Assembly (NCBI RefSeq): GCF_002860325.1
Contig: NZ_PKOJ01000001.1
Location: 992,001-1,056,000, forward strand
DNA: 64,000 nucleotides
From: Neptunicoccus cionae
Lineage (GTDB): Bacteria > Pseudomonadota > Alphaproteobacteria > Rhodobacterales > Rhodobacteraceae
Direction of reading: 5' to 3'
Every line of letters starts with the position of its first letter. The first letter of the stretch is position 1. The notes beneath the pieces were generated by a model, which saw nothing but the letters and a program-made list of their open reading frames with translations, was not told where the DNA came from and ran no database searches. Of this stretch, positions 26,647-35,403 are shown piece after piece. Made by a program: the position numbers and the translations under genes.

Positions 26647-27345
26647 TCAGGACTCTTTCAATTTTTTAATTACAGCACCTGCAAAAGTGGTGACGCCATT
26701 CTTCTTGGCGATCTTTTTGTGGTGCGCGTGGAGCGTTTTCGGGGAAAGCCCCAACGCCAGCGCCATTTCGTTCTTGCTCAGCTCCGGATGGTCAATCTGC
26801 ATTTGCAGGATCTTTGTCTGCATATCGGACAAAGTCGGGTTTTCGCGGGGGACATGGGTCAGCAGGGGGTGGCCTGGTCCCAACTGCCGTGTGAGCTTGT
26901 CAGCCGCAAAATAGAGCATCCCGCCAAACATTTCGAATTCTTTTTGCACCGGACCGGAGCTTGTCAGAATGACAGAGGACCGCAGGTTGTTCGGCCCTGT
27001 CAGCAGGACCACCCCGTCTTTCATCCCGAATTGTTGGAACAGCTTCTCTACCCGGAGTGCATTCTCGGTGTCCGCGCCTGGCTGGTTCCGCGCCTGTTGG
27101 AAGGTGTAACTGCGGGACCACGTGTGTATCGCTTTGGCGATGGGGCAGTGTTGATCGAGCTGGGCACCGTAGTAGTGCTCCAGAAAACCCTCGGCAATCC
27201 GCCCCTCCCAGTTCTCGATATAGTCGGGCGACCAGCGCTGGAAAACCAGGCCGTTAAAACCGAGGCTGAGGATAATGTCCCGAGTGGTCTCGGGACTATC
27301 CGACAGCCACAGCCGCTCCATCAGTAGGGCGAAGCTTACTGTCAC
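26647..27345 (-). CDS. LuxR-family regulator with autoinducer-binding-like domain
   Basis: A 232-residue two-domain regulator. The N-terminal ~160 residues have the length and pattern of an acyl-homoserine-lactone-binding domain (MERLWLSDSPETTRDII, WSPDYIENW, HCPIAKAIHTWSRSYTF, GVVLLTGPNNLRSSVIL). Several canonical ligand residues are changed; for example, the usual D-P pair reads C-P. The C-terminal GerE-type HTH is divergent (LSKNEMALALGLSPKTLHAHHKKIAKKNGV). The start is GTG at 27345, overlapping the upstream GNAT gene stop (GTGA), so the two are translationally coupled. Whether it senses AHLs or another ligand is unknown. Confidence 0.8.
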   Translation of the reverse strand: MTVSFALLMERLWLSDSPETTRDIILSLGFNGLVFQRWSPDYIENWEGRIAEGFLEHYYGAQLDQHCPIAKAIHTWSRSYTFQQARNQPGADTENALRVEKLFQQFGMKDGVVLLTGPNNLRSSVILTSSGPVQKEFEMFGGMLYFAADKLTRQLGPGHPLLTHVPRENPTLSDMQTKILQMQIDHPELSKNEMALALGLSPKTLHAHHKKIAKKNGVTTFAGAVIKKLKES

Positions 27346-27890
27346 GTATTCTTCCTTGTTTCATCAAAGACCTCGGGCACCGCCATAATTGCCTGACGCA
27401 GTGTCAGTTCTTCCTGCGGCTCGTCCCGCTGGATCGTCAGACGAATAGGACGATAGGTATGCCCGCGGAATTCCAAAGGCTCTTCTCCGGTCTCTTTGCC
27501 ACCGTAAATCTGCCAGAACCGCATCAACTTCGGGTTCTCGACGATTCCGATTACGTTTTTCAGCCCCATAATATCAGTATAGTGGCGGGCGCTGTTCATC
27601 AAGGCTCTAAAGATCCAGGGGTTGCGCTCGCGGGCATCCTTGAGAATAGCCATCCGTTCCCAGATGATCGTGCCGCCTTCACTGCCCGAAACAATTCTCA
27701 AACGCATGGTGCCGACGGGTTCGCCTTTCCAATAGGCCAAAAGATGGGCGGCGCAGAAATCGTTGCCGTCGAATTCCACGTCTTCCGATTCTTCTCCTTC
27801 GATCACAAAGACTTGTCTGCGGATATCGTGGGCGATTTGCATTTCCGACAGATCTTTGATCATCGAAACACTGGTTTCTGAGGTTTGCAT
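27342..27890 (-). CDS. GNAT-fold acyltransferase (AHL-synthase-like)
   Basis: A 182-residue protein with GNAT features: RRQVFV at 24-29, VEFDGNDFCAAHLLAYWKGEPVGTMRLR at about 38-65 (beta-strand 4 region), and ERMAILKDARERNPWIFRALM (acyl-donor binding segment) near 78-98. AHL synthases share this fold, but the usual LuxI Trp and charged triad are not obvious. It could equally be an N-acyl amino acid synthase or a plain acetyltransferase. It is encoded immediately before, and coupled to, a LuxR-type regulator, so a signal-making role is plausible (inference). An upstream 16-bp near-palindrome at 27945 may be its operator. Confidence 0.6.
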   Translation of the reverse strand: MQTSETSVSMIKDLSEMQIAHDIRRQVFVIEGEESEDVEFDGNDFCAAHLLAYWKGEPVGTMRLRIVSGSEGGTIIWERMAILKDARERNPWIFRALMNSARHYTDIMGLKNVIGIVENPKLMRFWQIYGGKETGEEPLEFRGHTYRPIRLTIQRDEPQEELTLRQAIMAVPEVFDETRKNT

Positions 27891-27944
27891 GATACTCTCC
27901 TACGTTGAGCGGTTCTATATATGCAAAACTACCTGCAAATTTTG

Positions 27945-27960
27945 AAATGTGCGCGCATTT
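27945..27960. promoter_or_regulatory. Near-palindrome AAATGTGCGCGCATTT upstream of the GNAT/luxR pair
   Basis: A 16-bp dyad with 14 symmetric positions. It is centred about 62 bp before the GNAT start, around the expected -35 region. It is a candidate LuxR-type operator only by position. Confidence 0.35.
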
Positions 27961-28018
27961 TGTTCGAAATGTGGCAGAAATATTGCAAGTGACTCTATTT
28001 AGGGTTGGGTTTTTCCAT

Positions 28019-28054
28019 AAAAAAACACGCCCCGCGATAATTTCGCGAGGCGTG
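28019..28054 (-). terminator. Rho-independent terminator of carB
   Basis: On the minus strand a 12-bp stem CACGCCTCGCGA / TCGCGGGGCGTG (one G-U pair), followed by seven T. It lies about 20 bp after the carB stop. Confidence 0.88.
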
Positions 28055-28076
28055 AATAGTTTTATTTTACAGGTGT

Positions 28077-31000
28077 TTAGTAGTTTTGAAGCGGAGAGAC
28101 TTCCAAATCACCTTCGCGGATGTTGCGTATCGCACGGGCCGCTGCGTAACTTGCTGCGGCAGTCGTGTTGTACACAATCTTGCCATAAAGCGCCTCGGAT
28201 CGAATCGCGCGGCTGTCCTGAATGGAATCAGCACCTTCGGTTGTATTGAACACAAGATTGATATCGCCATTGCGCAGGCGGTCGACCACGTTGGGACGGC
28301 CCTCGTAAACCTTGTTTACCACTTCGGATTCGATTCCGGCTTCTTTCAAAAACGCCGCCGTGCCACGTGTTGCCACAATGTTGAAACCGGCTTCTTTCAG
28401 AATTTGCGCCGCTTCGATCATCTGCGGGGTTTTGTCTTCATCCTTGATCGAAATGAACACGGTTCCGTCAGACGGCAGGGTGTGACCAGCGCCCATCTGC
28501 GCCTTGAGGAAGGCACGGTCAAAAGACTTGTCCAGCCCCATCACCTCGCCGGTAGAGCGCATCTCCGGGCCAAGCAGGGTGTCTACACCCGGGAAGCGTG
28601 CAAAGGGCAGTACCGCCTCTTTCACGGCGAAGTGCTTGGTTTGCGGGTCTTTCAACTCGAAACCGCCAAGCTTTTCACCGGCCATGATACGCGCCGCAAT
28701 AGCTGCAATCGGAGAGTTCACTGCCTTGGCCACGAAAGGCACGGTCCGCGATGCACGGGGGTTCACTTCCAGAATGAAGATCTCGCCGTTTTTAATCGCG
28801 AACTGCACGTTCATCAGGCCCACAACATTCAGCGCAAGCGCCATTGCGGTGGACTGGCGCTTCAGCTCGTCAATGATATCCTGACCGAGCGAGTAGGGCG
28901 GCAGCGAACAGGCGCTGTCGCCGGAGTGTACGCCCGCTTCCTCGATGTGCTGCATGATGCCGGCCACGTGTACGGTTTCCCCGTCACACAGGGCATCCAC
29001 GTCCACCTCAACCGCGCCGGACAGGTAGCTGTCCAGCAGCACAGGGCTGTCACCGGAGACCTCAACCGCTTCGTTGATGTAGCGCTCCAGATGGGGTTGG
29101 TCGCGCACGATTTCCATGCCGCGCCCGCCCAGTACGTAGGAAGGGCGGATCACCAGCGGAAAGCCGACGTCCTTGGCAATTTCAAAGGCTTCTTCAGCGG
29201 TGCTGGCAATCCCGTTGTGGGGTTGCTTCAGTTTCAGGTCTTCCAGCAACTTCTGGAAGCGTTCGCGGTCTTCGGCCAGATCGATCGCATCCGGTGTCGT
29301 GCCGAGGATCGGAATGCCTTCTTCTTCCAGCGCATTCGCCAGTTTCAGCGGCGTCTGGCCGCCAAACTGCACAATCACACCGTGCAGGCTGCCGTTTTCC
29401 TGTTCGACCCGCAGGATTTCCAGAACATGTTCCAGTGTCAGCGGTTCGAAATACAGACGGTCCGAGGTGTCATAGTCAGTGGAGACAGTTTCAGGGTTAC
29501 AGTTGACCATGATTGTCTCGTAACCCGCATCCGTCAGCGCATAACAGGCGTGACAGCAGCAGTAGTCAAACTCGATCCCCTGACCGATCCGGTTCGGACC
29601 ACCGCCAAGAATGACCACTTTCTTGCGGTCGGTAGGGCGGGCTTCGCATTCGACCTCGCCCATCGCATCCATTTCGTAGGTGGAGTACATATAAGGGGTC
29701 TGCGCCTCGAATTCGGCAGCACAAGTATCGATGCGTTTGAAGACGGCTGTTACGCCGAGTTTGGTGCGGGTGATCCGGACGTCCCGCTCGCTCTGACCGG
29801 TCAGTTTGGCCAGTCGTGCGTCGGTAAAGCCGAACATTTTCAGCCGGCGCAGTTCTTTGGCGCTCTCGGGCAGGCCGTTGAGAAGAATGTCTTTTTCTAT
29901 AGCGATGATTTCGCGGATGCGTTGCAGGAACCAAGGATCGAAGCTGGTGATCTCGTTGATTTCATCGTCGGAGAAACCATAGCGCATTGCCTGTGCAATG
30001 GTGCGCATCCGGTCGGGGGTTTGCAGGGCCAGCGCGCGGGTTACGGATTTGTCGATGGCGGTCTGATCGTCCGCATTGGCACCGCGGAGGATGAACGGCA
30101 GACTTTGATCCGGATCATCTTCGCGCACGCAGCTGCTCAGCGGAGGACAACCGTCAATGGCAATATCATCAAAGCCGGTCAGCCCGGTTTCCATCGACGT
30201 CAGCGCCTTTTGCATGCTTTCGTGGATGGAGCGGCCGATGGACATAACTTCGCCAACGGATTTCATTGCCGTGGTCAGCGTGGCCTCGGCGCCCGGGAAT
30301 TTTTCGAAGGCAAACCGAGGGATCTTGGTTACGACATAGTCAATGGTCGGCTCGAAAGAGGCCGGCGTGACCTTGGTGATGTCGTTGTCGAGTTCGTCCA
30401 GCGTGTAACCGACGGCCAGTTTCGCCGCGACCTTTGCGATCGGGAAGCCCGTCGCCTTAGAGGCCAGCGCCGAGGAACGGGATACGCGCGGGTTCATTTC
30501 GATAACAACCATACGGCCATCCGCAGGGTTTACAGACCACTGTACGTTGGAGCCACCGGTTTCCACGCCGATTTCCCGCAGCACGTTGATGCTGTGGGTC
30601 CGCATCATCTGGTATTCCTTGTCCGTCAAGGTCAGGGCGGGGGCCACGGTGATGGAATCGCCTGTGTGCACGCCCATCGGGTCCACGTTTTCGATGGCAC
30701 AAACGATAATGGCGTTATCCGCTTTGTCGCGGACCACTTCCATTTCGTATTCCTTCCAGCCCAGCAGGCTTTCGTCGATCAGGATCTGGTTCACCGGAGA
30801 GGCATCCAGACCGCTGGCGCAGATTTCTTCATAGTCCTTGCGGTTATAGGCGATACCACCGCCGGTGCCGCCCATGGTAAAGGCGGGGCGGATAATCGCG
30901 GGCAGGCCGACTTCGTCAATTGCCGCCATCGCTTCTTCCATGCTTTCAGCGATTGTGGCGCGGGGATTTTCGATACCCAAACGGTCCATGGCCTCGCGGA

Positions 31001-31412
31001 AGAGTTTGCGGTCTTCCGCCATTTCAATGGCTTTGCGGTCTGCGCCGATCAGTTCGATGCCGAACTTTTCAAGCGTCCCGTCCTCATCCAGTGCCAGCGC
31101 GGTGTTCAAACCAGTCTGGCCGCCCATAGTTGGCAGCAGCACCAGTTTCTCGTTCGGGCGGGCTGTGGTCTCGCGCTCGATGATCTTGGCGACAACCTCT
31201 GGCGTGATCGGCTCGATATAGGTGGCGTCCGCCATATTCGGGTCGGTCATGATGGTTGCTGGGTTGGAATTCACGAGCACAACGCGATAGCCTTCCTCGC
31301 GCAGTGCCTTACAGGCTTGTGCGCCGGAATAGTCGAACTCGCAGGCCTGACCAATAATAATAGGCCCGGCTCCGATGATCATTACGGTGTCGATATCGGT
31401 TCTTTTTGGCAT
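28077..31412 (-). CDS. carB: Carbamoyl-phosphate synthase large subunit
   Basis: Makes carbamoyl phosphate from bicarbonate, ATP and ammonia delivered by CarA, for arginine and pyrimidine synthesis. The start [18 protein letters not shown] at 31412 is the family's usual opening (the frame extends four codons further). It has 1111 residues, the expected size. Two homologous ATP-grasp halves are present (e.g. [15 protein letters not shown] in the first and '[23 protein letters not shown]' opening the second), then the oligomerisation region between them and the C-terminal MGS-like allosteric domain (from about ...[28 protein letters not shown]). carA is not adjacent. It is transcribed alone with its own terminator. 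Confidence 0.97.
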   Translation of the reverse strand: MPKRTDIDTVMIIGAGPIIIGQACEFDYSGAQACKALREEGYRVVLVNSNPATIMTDPNMADATYIEPITPEVVAKIIERETTARPNEKLVLLPTMGGQTGLNTALALDEDGTLEKFGIELIGADRKAIEMAEDRKLFREAMDRLGIENPRATIAESMEEAMAAIDEVGLPAIIRPAFTMGGTGGGIAYNRKDYEEICASGLDASPVNQILIDESLLGWKEYEMEVVRDKADNAIIVCAIENVDPMGVHTGDSITVAPALTLTDKEYQMMRTHSINVLREIGVETGGSNVQWSVNPADGRMVVIEMNPRVSRSSALASKATGFPIAKVAAKLAVGYTLDELDNDITKVTPASFEPTIDYVVTKIPRFAFEKFPGAEATLTTAMKSVGEVMSIGRSIHESMQKALTSMETGLTGFDDIAIDGCPPLSSCVREDDPDQSLPFILRGANADDQTAIDKSVTRALALQTPDRMRTIAQAMRYGFSDDEINEITSFDPWFLQRIREIIAIEKDILLNGLPESAKELRRLKMFGFTDARLAKLTGQSERDVRITRTKLGVTAVFKRIDTCAAEFEAQTPYMYSTYEMDAMGEVECEARPTDRKKVVILGGGPNRIGQGIEFDYCCCHACYALTDAGYETIMVNCNPETVSTDYDTSDRLYFEPLTLEHVLEILRVEQENGSLHGVIVQFGGQTPLKLANALEEEGIPILGTTPDAIDLAEDRERFQKLLEDLKLKQPHNGIASTAEEAFEIAKDVGFPLVIRPSYVLGGRGMEIVRDQPHLERYINEAVEVSGDSPVLLDSYLSGAVEVDVDALCDGETVHVAGIMQHIEEAGVHSGDSACSLPPYSLGQDIIDELKRQSTAMALALNVVGLMNVQFAIKNGEIFILEVNPRASRTVPFVAKAVNSPIAAIAARIMAGEKLGGFELKDPQTKHFAVKEAVLPFARFPGVDTLLGPEMRSTGEVMGLDKSFDRAFLKAQMGAGHTLPSDGTVFISIKDEDKTPQMIEAAQILKEAGFNIVATRGTAAFLKEAGIESEVVNKVYEGRPNVVDRLRNGDINLVFNTTEGADSIQDSRAIRSEALYGKIVYNTTAAASYAAARAIRNIREGDLEVSPLQNY

Positions 31413-31587
31413 GGACGGCCCCAAGGCTTGGCCCGCCCGTCATCACTGCGCAGAAATGCGCGGCGGATTCGGGGGGCGATTGCAAATTGTCGTGGTTATA
31501 GTGGACAAGACGGACGGTTCAAGGGGAATTGGTTGTGGATTCCCTGCTAATTTGGCAAGAAGCCGCATAAGTAATTGGCAGGATAAA

Positions 31588-32241
31588 ATGGCAGAGATTA
31601 TCATGGTGCGCCACGGACAGGCGCAGACCGGGGCAAAAGACGAAACAAGTTATGACAACCTGTCGGATCTGGGGCATCAGCAGGCCCGCTGGCTGGGGGA
31701 ATATCTGGGTGCGGATCACGCTTTTGACCGCGTTGTAACCGGCAAGATGCGCCGTCAGATGCAAACCGGTCTTTCGATGGGGCTGGACGGGGTCGATTAT
31801 CAGACTGATGCACGACTGAACGAAATGGATTATTTCGGTTTGGCCGGTGTTCTGGAAAACTCCCACGGATTGGCCGCCCCCACCAGCCAGCTGGAATTCC
31901 AGACCCATGTGGCCGAAGTGCTCGGGGCGTGGTCCCGCGCAGAGGTCGGGGACGATCTGGAAAGCTATGCGGATTTCCGTGGTCGTGTACTTGGGGCGGT
32001 GCGTGATATTGCGGGGGCGGAGGATCGTGTGATCGTCGTCAGTTCGACCGGAGTGATCGCAACCCTGATGGCGGTTGCACTTGATCTGGACATCCGGCGC
32101 AAGTCCGAAGTTTTCCTGCGCATTGCCCATACATCTGTTCATAAATTCGAAATGGTCGGTGAAGATTTGCACCTGCTGCAATTTTGCGCGACTCCCCATC
32201 TCGACCTGCCTGAGCGGGTTCATGCTCGTACTTTGATTTAA
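31588..32241 (+). CDS. Histidine phosphatase-family (phosphoglycerate mutase-like) protein
   Basis: Cytoplasmic phosphohydrolase-like protein. The start MAEIIMVRHGQAQTG at 31588 places the catalytic RHG motif at residues 8-10; the upstream extension to 31375 overlaps carB and is rejected. It has 217 residues. A second His appears in the 'VIVVSSTGVIATLMAVAL' region in place of the usual SHG: here it reads SSTG, so the second catalytic His is not in its standard motif. That could mean altered activity. It is divergent from carB, and the substrate is unknown. Confidence 0.83.
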   Translation: MAEIIMVRHGQAQTGAKDETSYDNLSDLGHQQARWLGEYLGADHAFDRVVTGKMRRQMQTGLSMGLDGVDYQTDARLNEMDYFGLAGVLENSHGLAAPTSQLEFQTHVAEVLGAWSRAEVGDDLESYADFRGRVLGAVRDIAGAEDRVIVVSSTGVIATLMAVALDLDIRRKSEVFLRIAHTSVHKFEMVGEDLHLLQFCATPHLDLPERVHARTLI

Positions 32242-32307
32242 GTCTGTTCCGATCTTCTCAGGATGGTACACAACTCGGGTTTTTAGAGACGTGTACAAGA
32301 GGAAATT

Positions 32308-32796
32308 ATGGACAAGGTTTCCAGAAGAGCAGCGCTTGGTCTGATCGCATTCGGTCTGGCAGGGTGCGGAGGCGGGCGTGATGCCGGCGTGACCCGTGCG
32401 CAGGTTTCAAAGGCCTATGCCGCACCGCTTTATCCGAACGAAACACCGGCACTGCGGGCGCTGATCGTAAAATGGGCCCGTCATTATGAAGTGCCGGTTG
32501 CTCTGGTACAGCGCCAGATCGTGCGGGAAAGCACCCACCGCCCCTATGCCCGTAACGGTCCCTATTACGGGTTGATGCAAATCCTGCCACAGACCGCACG
32601 CACCATGGGGTTTCGCGGCCAGCCGTCAGACCTTCTTGATGCAGATACCAACCTGAAATACGCCGTGAAATATCTGCGGGGGGCCTGGCTGCTGTCTGAT
32701 GGCGATCACGGCACGGCTGTAAAATGGTACTCGCGCGGCTACTACTACGAGGCCAAACGGCGCGGGATGCTGGAAGAGACCGGATTGGTGTCCTGA
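32308..32796 (+). CDS. Lytic transglycosylase, lipoprotein (SLT domain)
   Basis: A 162-residue cell-wall enzyme cleaving peptidoglycan glycan strands. The N terminus MDKVSRRAALGLIAFGLAGC has a twin-arginine-like start and a lipobox with Cys20, so it is probably an outer-membrane-facing lipoprotein. The SLT domain follows: IVRESTHRPYARNGPYYGLMQILPQTAR, with the catalytic Glu at about 74 and the GLMQ motif. It is small for the family, essentially the catalytic core. It lies 66 bp after the phosphatase gene. Confidence 0.9.
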   Translation: MDKVSRRAALGLIAFGLAGCGGGRDAGVTRAQVSKAYAAPLYPNETPALRALIVKWARHYEVPVALVQRQIVRESTHRPYARNGPYYGLMQILPQTARTMGFRGQPSDLLDADTNLKYAVKYLRGAWLLSDGDHGTAVKWYSRGYYYEAKRRGMLEETGLVS

Positions 32797-32848
32797 CAGG
32801 TCGCTTGTTCCTGTTCCCAAAGCCCGCACCTTGGGCTATGGCAGTGGA

Positions 32849-34009
32849 ATGACTGACGCGCCTTATATACTCGTGGATTTCGGCCCTGATAACAGGGCGC
32901 AGGCCTTTGCGCGGCCACTTGACCTGATAGTGGCCCGTGATCCGCAAGAAATCCCCGCCGCCTTTGCAGCGCTTCAGAATGCCAAGGACGCCGGTTACTG
33001 GCTGGCAGGTTTCGCCAGTTACGAACTCGGCTATGTGCTGGAACCCAAACTGGCCGAACGCCTGCCGCAGGACCGCCGTGCGCCCTTGTTGTGTTTCGGG
33101 GTCTTTGACGGGCCGGATGAGGCCGCAACCGCGGCTGTGCTGGAAAAATCCCGCAATGACGAACCCCGTGCCAGATTATCAGCGCCCGAACCGCTCTGGG
33201 ACGGGGCGACCTACGGGCAGGCGTTTGATCAGGTGGCTGAATACATCCGCTCGGGCGATTTCTACCAAACCAATCTGACCTTTCCGATGCGGGCCAAATG
33301 GTCTGGCACGCCGGAAGGGTTATACGGTGCTCTGGCGCGGGTGCAGCCGGTGAATTACGGCGGGATTGTCAATCTCGGGGTCGGGGATGCTATTGTCTCG
33401 CGCTCTCCCGAACTGTTCTTTCGCGTAGATAACAGCGGACAGATTACCACCCGCCCGATGAAAGGCACGGTGCCGCGCGGCAAGACAGAGGCCGAGGATG
33501 CGGAATTGAAAGCGTTTCTGGGCAATGACGTAAAGAATCGGGCCGAGAACCTGATGATCGTCGATCTTTTGCGCAATGACATCAGCCGCGTCGCGGAACT
33601 CGGCACGGTAAAAGTGCCAGAGCTGTTCACCGTTGAAAGCTACGCCACCGTGCATCAGATGACATCACTTGTCACCGCGCAGATGCGGCAGGATGTAGAC
33701 CTGTTCTCCCTGTTTTCCGCCCTGTTTCCTTGTGGTTCCATTACCGGAGCCCCGAAAATCCGCGCGATGGAAGTAATCAACGATCTGGAACAGGGACCGC
33801 GCGACATTTATTGTGGCTCTATCGGCTGGATCGCACCGGATGGTGTGGCGGCCTTTAACGTGGCCATCCGCACCCTGTCGCTGGTCAAAGATGGTACAGC
33901 GCGCCTGAATGTAGGGGGCGGGGTGGTCTATGACAGCACCGCTCCGTCCGAATATGAGGAAGCCCTATGGAAGGCACGTTACGCGACCTTGCTCCCGCCG
34001 GTTTGGTAG
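32849..34009 (+). CDS. pabB: Aminodeoxychorismate synthase component I
   Basis: Converts chorismate and ammonia to 4-amino-4-deoxychorismate in p-aminobenzoate/folate synthesis. The start MTDAPYILVDFG at 32849 is chosen over the TTG at 32831; it gives 386 residues, a short PabB as in many alphaproteobacteria. Chorismate-binding motifs are clear: FYQTNLTFPM, RPMKGTVPRG, NRAENLMIVDLLRND, and FPCGSITGAPKIRAMEVINDLE. The 3' end overlaps pabC by 43 bp. Confidence 0.94.
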   Translation: MTDAPYILVDFGPDNRAQAFARPLDLIVARDPQEIPAAFAALQNAKDAGYWLAGFASYELGYVLEPKLAERLPQDRRAPLLCFGVFDGPDEAATAAVLEKSRNDEPRARLSAPEPLWDGATYGQAFDQVAEYIRSGDFYQTNLTFPMRAKWSGTPEGLYGALARVQPVNYGGIVNLGVGDAIVSRSPELFFRVDNSGQITTRPMKGTVPRGKTEAEDAELKAFLGNDVKNRAENLMIVDLLRNDISRVAELGTVKVPELFTVESYATVHQMTSLVTAQMRQDVDLFSLFSALFPCGSITGAPKIRAMEVINDLEQGPRDIYCGSIGWIAPDGVAAFNVAIRTLSLVKDGTARLNVGGGVVYDSTAPSEYEEALWKARYATLLPPVW

Positions 34010-34602
34010 TCATCGAAACGCTGGGGTATTCGCCCAAGGACGGATTTGTGCGGCTTGGCCTGCATATGGACCGCGCCGAAGCCACCTGTGCGCAATTGGA
34101 AATTCCCTTTGATCGGGGAGAAGCGCTGCACAGTCTGGGCACCTCTGTGGATATGCTGCCTGCGCGGGTGCGTATGACGATTGATCTGAACGGGCGTATC
34201 GGTGTCAGCACCAGCGAGACAACAACGCCGCCAACGATCTGGCGGGTCGGCATCAGCGAAGTGGCGCTGCGCTCGGATGATCCGTGGTTGCAGGTGAAAA
34301 CGTCAAACAGGGCGGTCTATGATGCCGCTCGGGAGACGATGCCTGATACCGTGGACGAACTGTTGTTTTTGAATGAAAACGGGCAATTGTGCGAAGGGAC
34401 CATTACCAATCTTTTCGTTGAACGGGACGGTAAGTTGCTGACGCCGCCGCTCTCCTGCGGTCTGCTGGCGGGCGTATTGCGGCAGGAACTGCTGGAAACA
34501 GGCCGCGCGCAAGAGGCGGTGTTGAGGGTGCCGGACCTTCAAGACAATCCGGTTTTTGTAGGAAATTCCCTGCGCGGTCTGATCCCTGCGCAGATTGTCT
34601 GA
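33967..34602 (+). CDS. pabC: Aminotransferase class IV, probable 4-amino-4-deoxychorismate lyase
   Basis: PLP enzyme releasing pyruvate and p-aminobenzoate from aminodeoxychorismate. The ATG at 33967 gives 211 residues, slightly short for the family. The likely Schiff-base Lys is in LQVKTSNRAVYD, and the cofactor-phosphate segment ELLFLNENGQLCEGTITNLFVE is typical. The ORF begins inside pabB (43-bp overlap, different frame), an unusually long overlap that supports coupled expression of the two pathway enzymes. Assignment to PabC over a branched-chain or D-amino acid aminotransferase rests on the pabB neighbour. Confidence 0.85.
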   Translation: MEGTLRDLAPAGLVVIETLGYSPKDGFVRLGLHMDRAEATCAQLEIPFDRGEALHSLGTSVDMLPARVRMTIDLNGRIGVSTSETTTPPTIWRVGISEVALRSDDPWLQVKTSNRAVYDAARETMPDTVDELLFLNENGQLCEGTITNLFVERDGKLLTPPLSCGLLAGVLRQELLETGRAQEAVLRVPDLQDNPVFVGNSLRGLIPAQIV

Positions 34603-34608
34603 CCCAGG

Positions 34609-35253
34609 CTACAGCTTGCGATAGATCAACACTTGCGCTGTATCCGCGCCATGGGCGCTGTCCGGATCGGAATAGATTGGCACGCTTTCCAGTTTCGGCC
34701 TTGTGATCCGGCCAGAGCGGCGCAGTTTTTCCAAGAATGCACCGAAATCCCGCGCCTTGTAATGCTGCGCATTGACCCCGATACAGAACAGGGCATCTTT
34801 TTGCGCAAGGGCCAGCAGGTTTTCCAGAGGCGCCGGTCCCAGATGCCCGTGGGTAAAGGTGCCCGCAGAAACGACCGCGCCGAACGGGGCAGTCGGTGGG
34901 ATAAGCGGCTTTGTCAGATCCACCTGATGTAACCCCCCATAGAGCGCCTTCCCCTGTGCCCGCTCCAGCATTTCGGGTGAAATGTCAAAGCCTTCGATTT
35001 CGGCGCGAGGCAGGTTCAGGGCTTCTGCCACCAGTCCGGTGCCACAACCGATGTCTGCAACCGGCCGGTCGAAAGGGGTGGCAGCCCTGCGATAATGATC
35101 GGCAATGATGCGGGGATAAACGTAACCCAGCTTTTGCGCGAATTCTGTATCGTAGTGATCCGCGAATTCCTGGTAATAACCTACGGAATCCTGTGGCGTC
35201 TCTATCTGGTAGGCACCTTCCAGAAGCTCTGTTGAGGATCTTTTTTCCGACAT
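34609..35253 (-). CDS. Class I SAM-dependent methyltransferase
   Basis: A 214-residue methyltransferase with start MSEKRSSTELLEGAYQI at 35253; the frame extends to 35334 without a better start. Motif I is VADIGCGTGLVAEAL near residue 65, followed by IEGFDISPEMLERAQGKALY (motif II) and an FTHGHLGPAPLENLLALA segment typical of UbiE/TylF-like small-molecule methyltransferases. The substrate is unknown. It is convergent with pabC (6 bp apart) and divergent from aspS. Confidence 0.86.
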   Translation of the reverse strand: MSEKRSSTELLEGAYQIETPQDSVGYYQEFADHYDTEFAQKLGYVYPRIIADHYRRAATPFDRPVADIGCGTGLVAEALNLPRAEIEGFDISPEMLERAQGKALYGGLHQVDLTKPLIPPTAPFGAVVSAGTFTHGHLGPAPLENLLALAQKDALFCIGVNAQHYKARDFGAFLEKLRRSGRITRPKLESVPIYSDPDSAHGADTAQVLIYRKL

Positions 35254-35403
35254 GGGGGCAGGATTGCCAGAATGGGCGGGAATTGCAAGGTTTCGCGCGG
35301 ATTTCAGGGCAAAACCCCAAGGTTCCCTTGACAACAGGGCTTTGACGCGGTCAATGCGCAGAGTGATTTAACCCCTGTACAAAGACGCCTGAAGGATATC
35401 CAA

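Noticed and set aside
27342-27890. Firm call as LuxI-type AHL synthase
   Set aside because: The fold and luxR coupling fit, but the canonical LuxI residues are not evident, so only a GNAT/AHL-synthase-like call is made.
28086-31550. Very long open frame on + opposite carB (over 1100 codons)
   Set aside because: It is the mirror of carB codon bias in G+C-rich DNA; its translation is His/Gly/Arg-rich with no family look, while carB on - is unmistakable.
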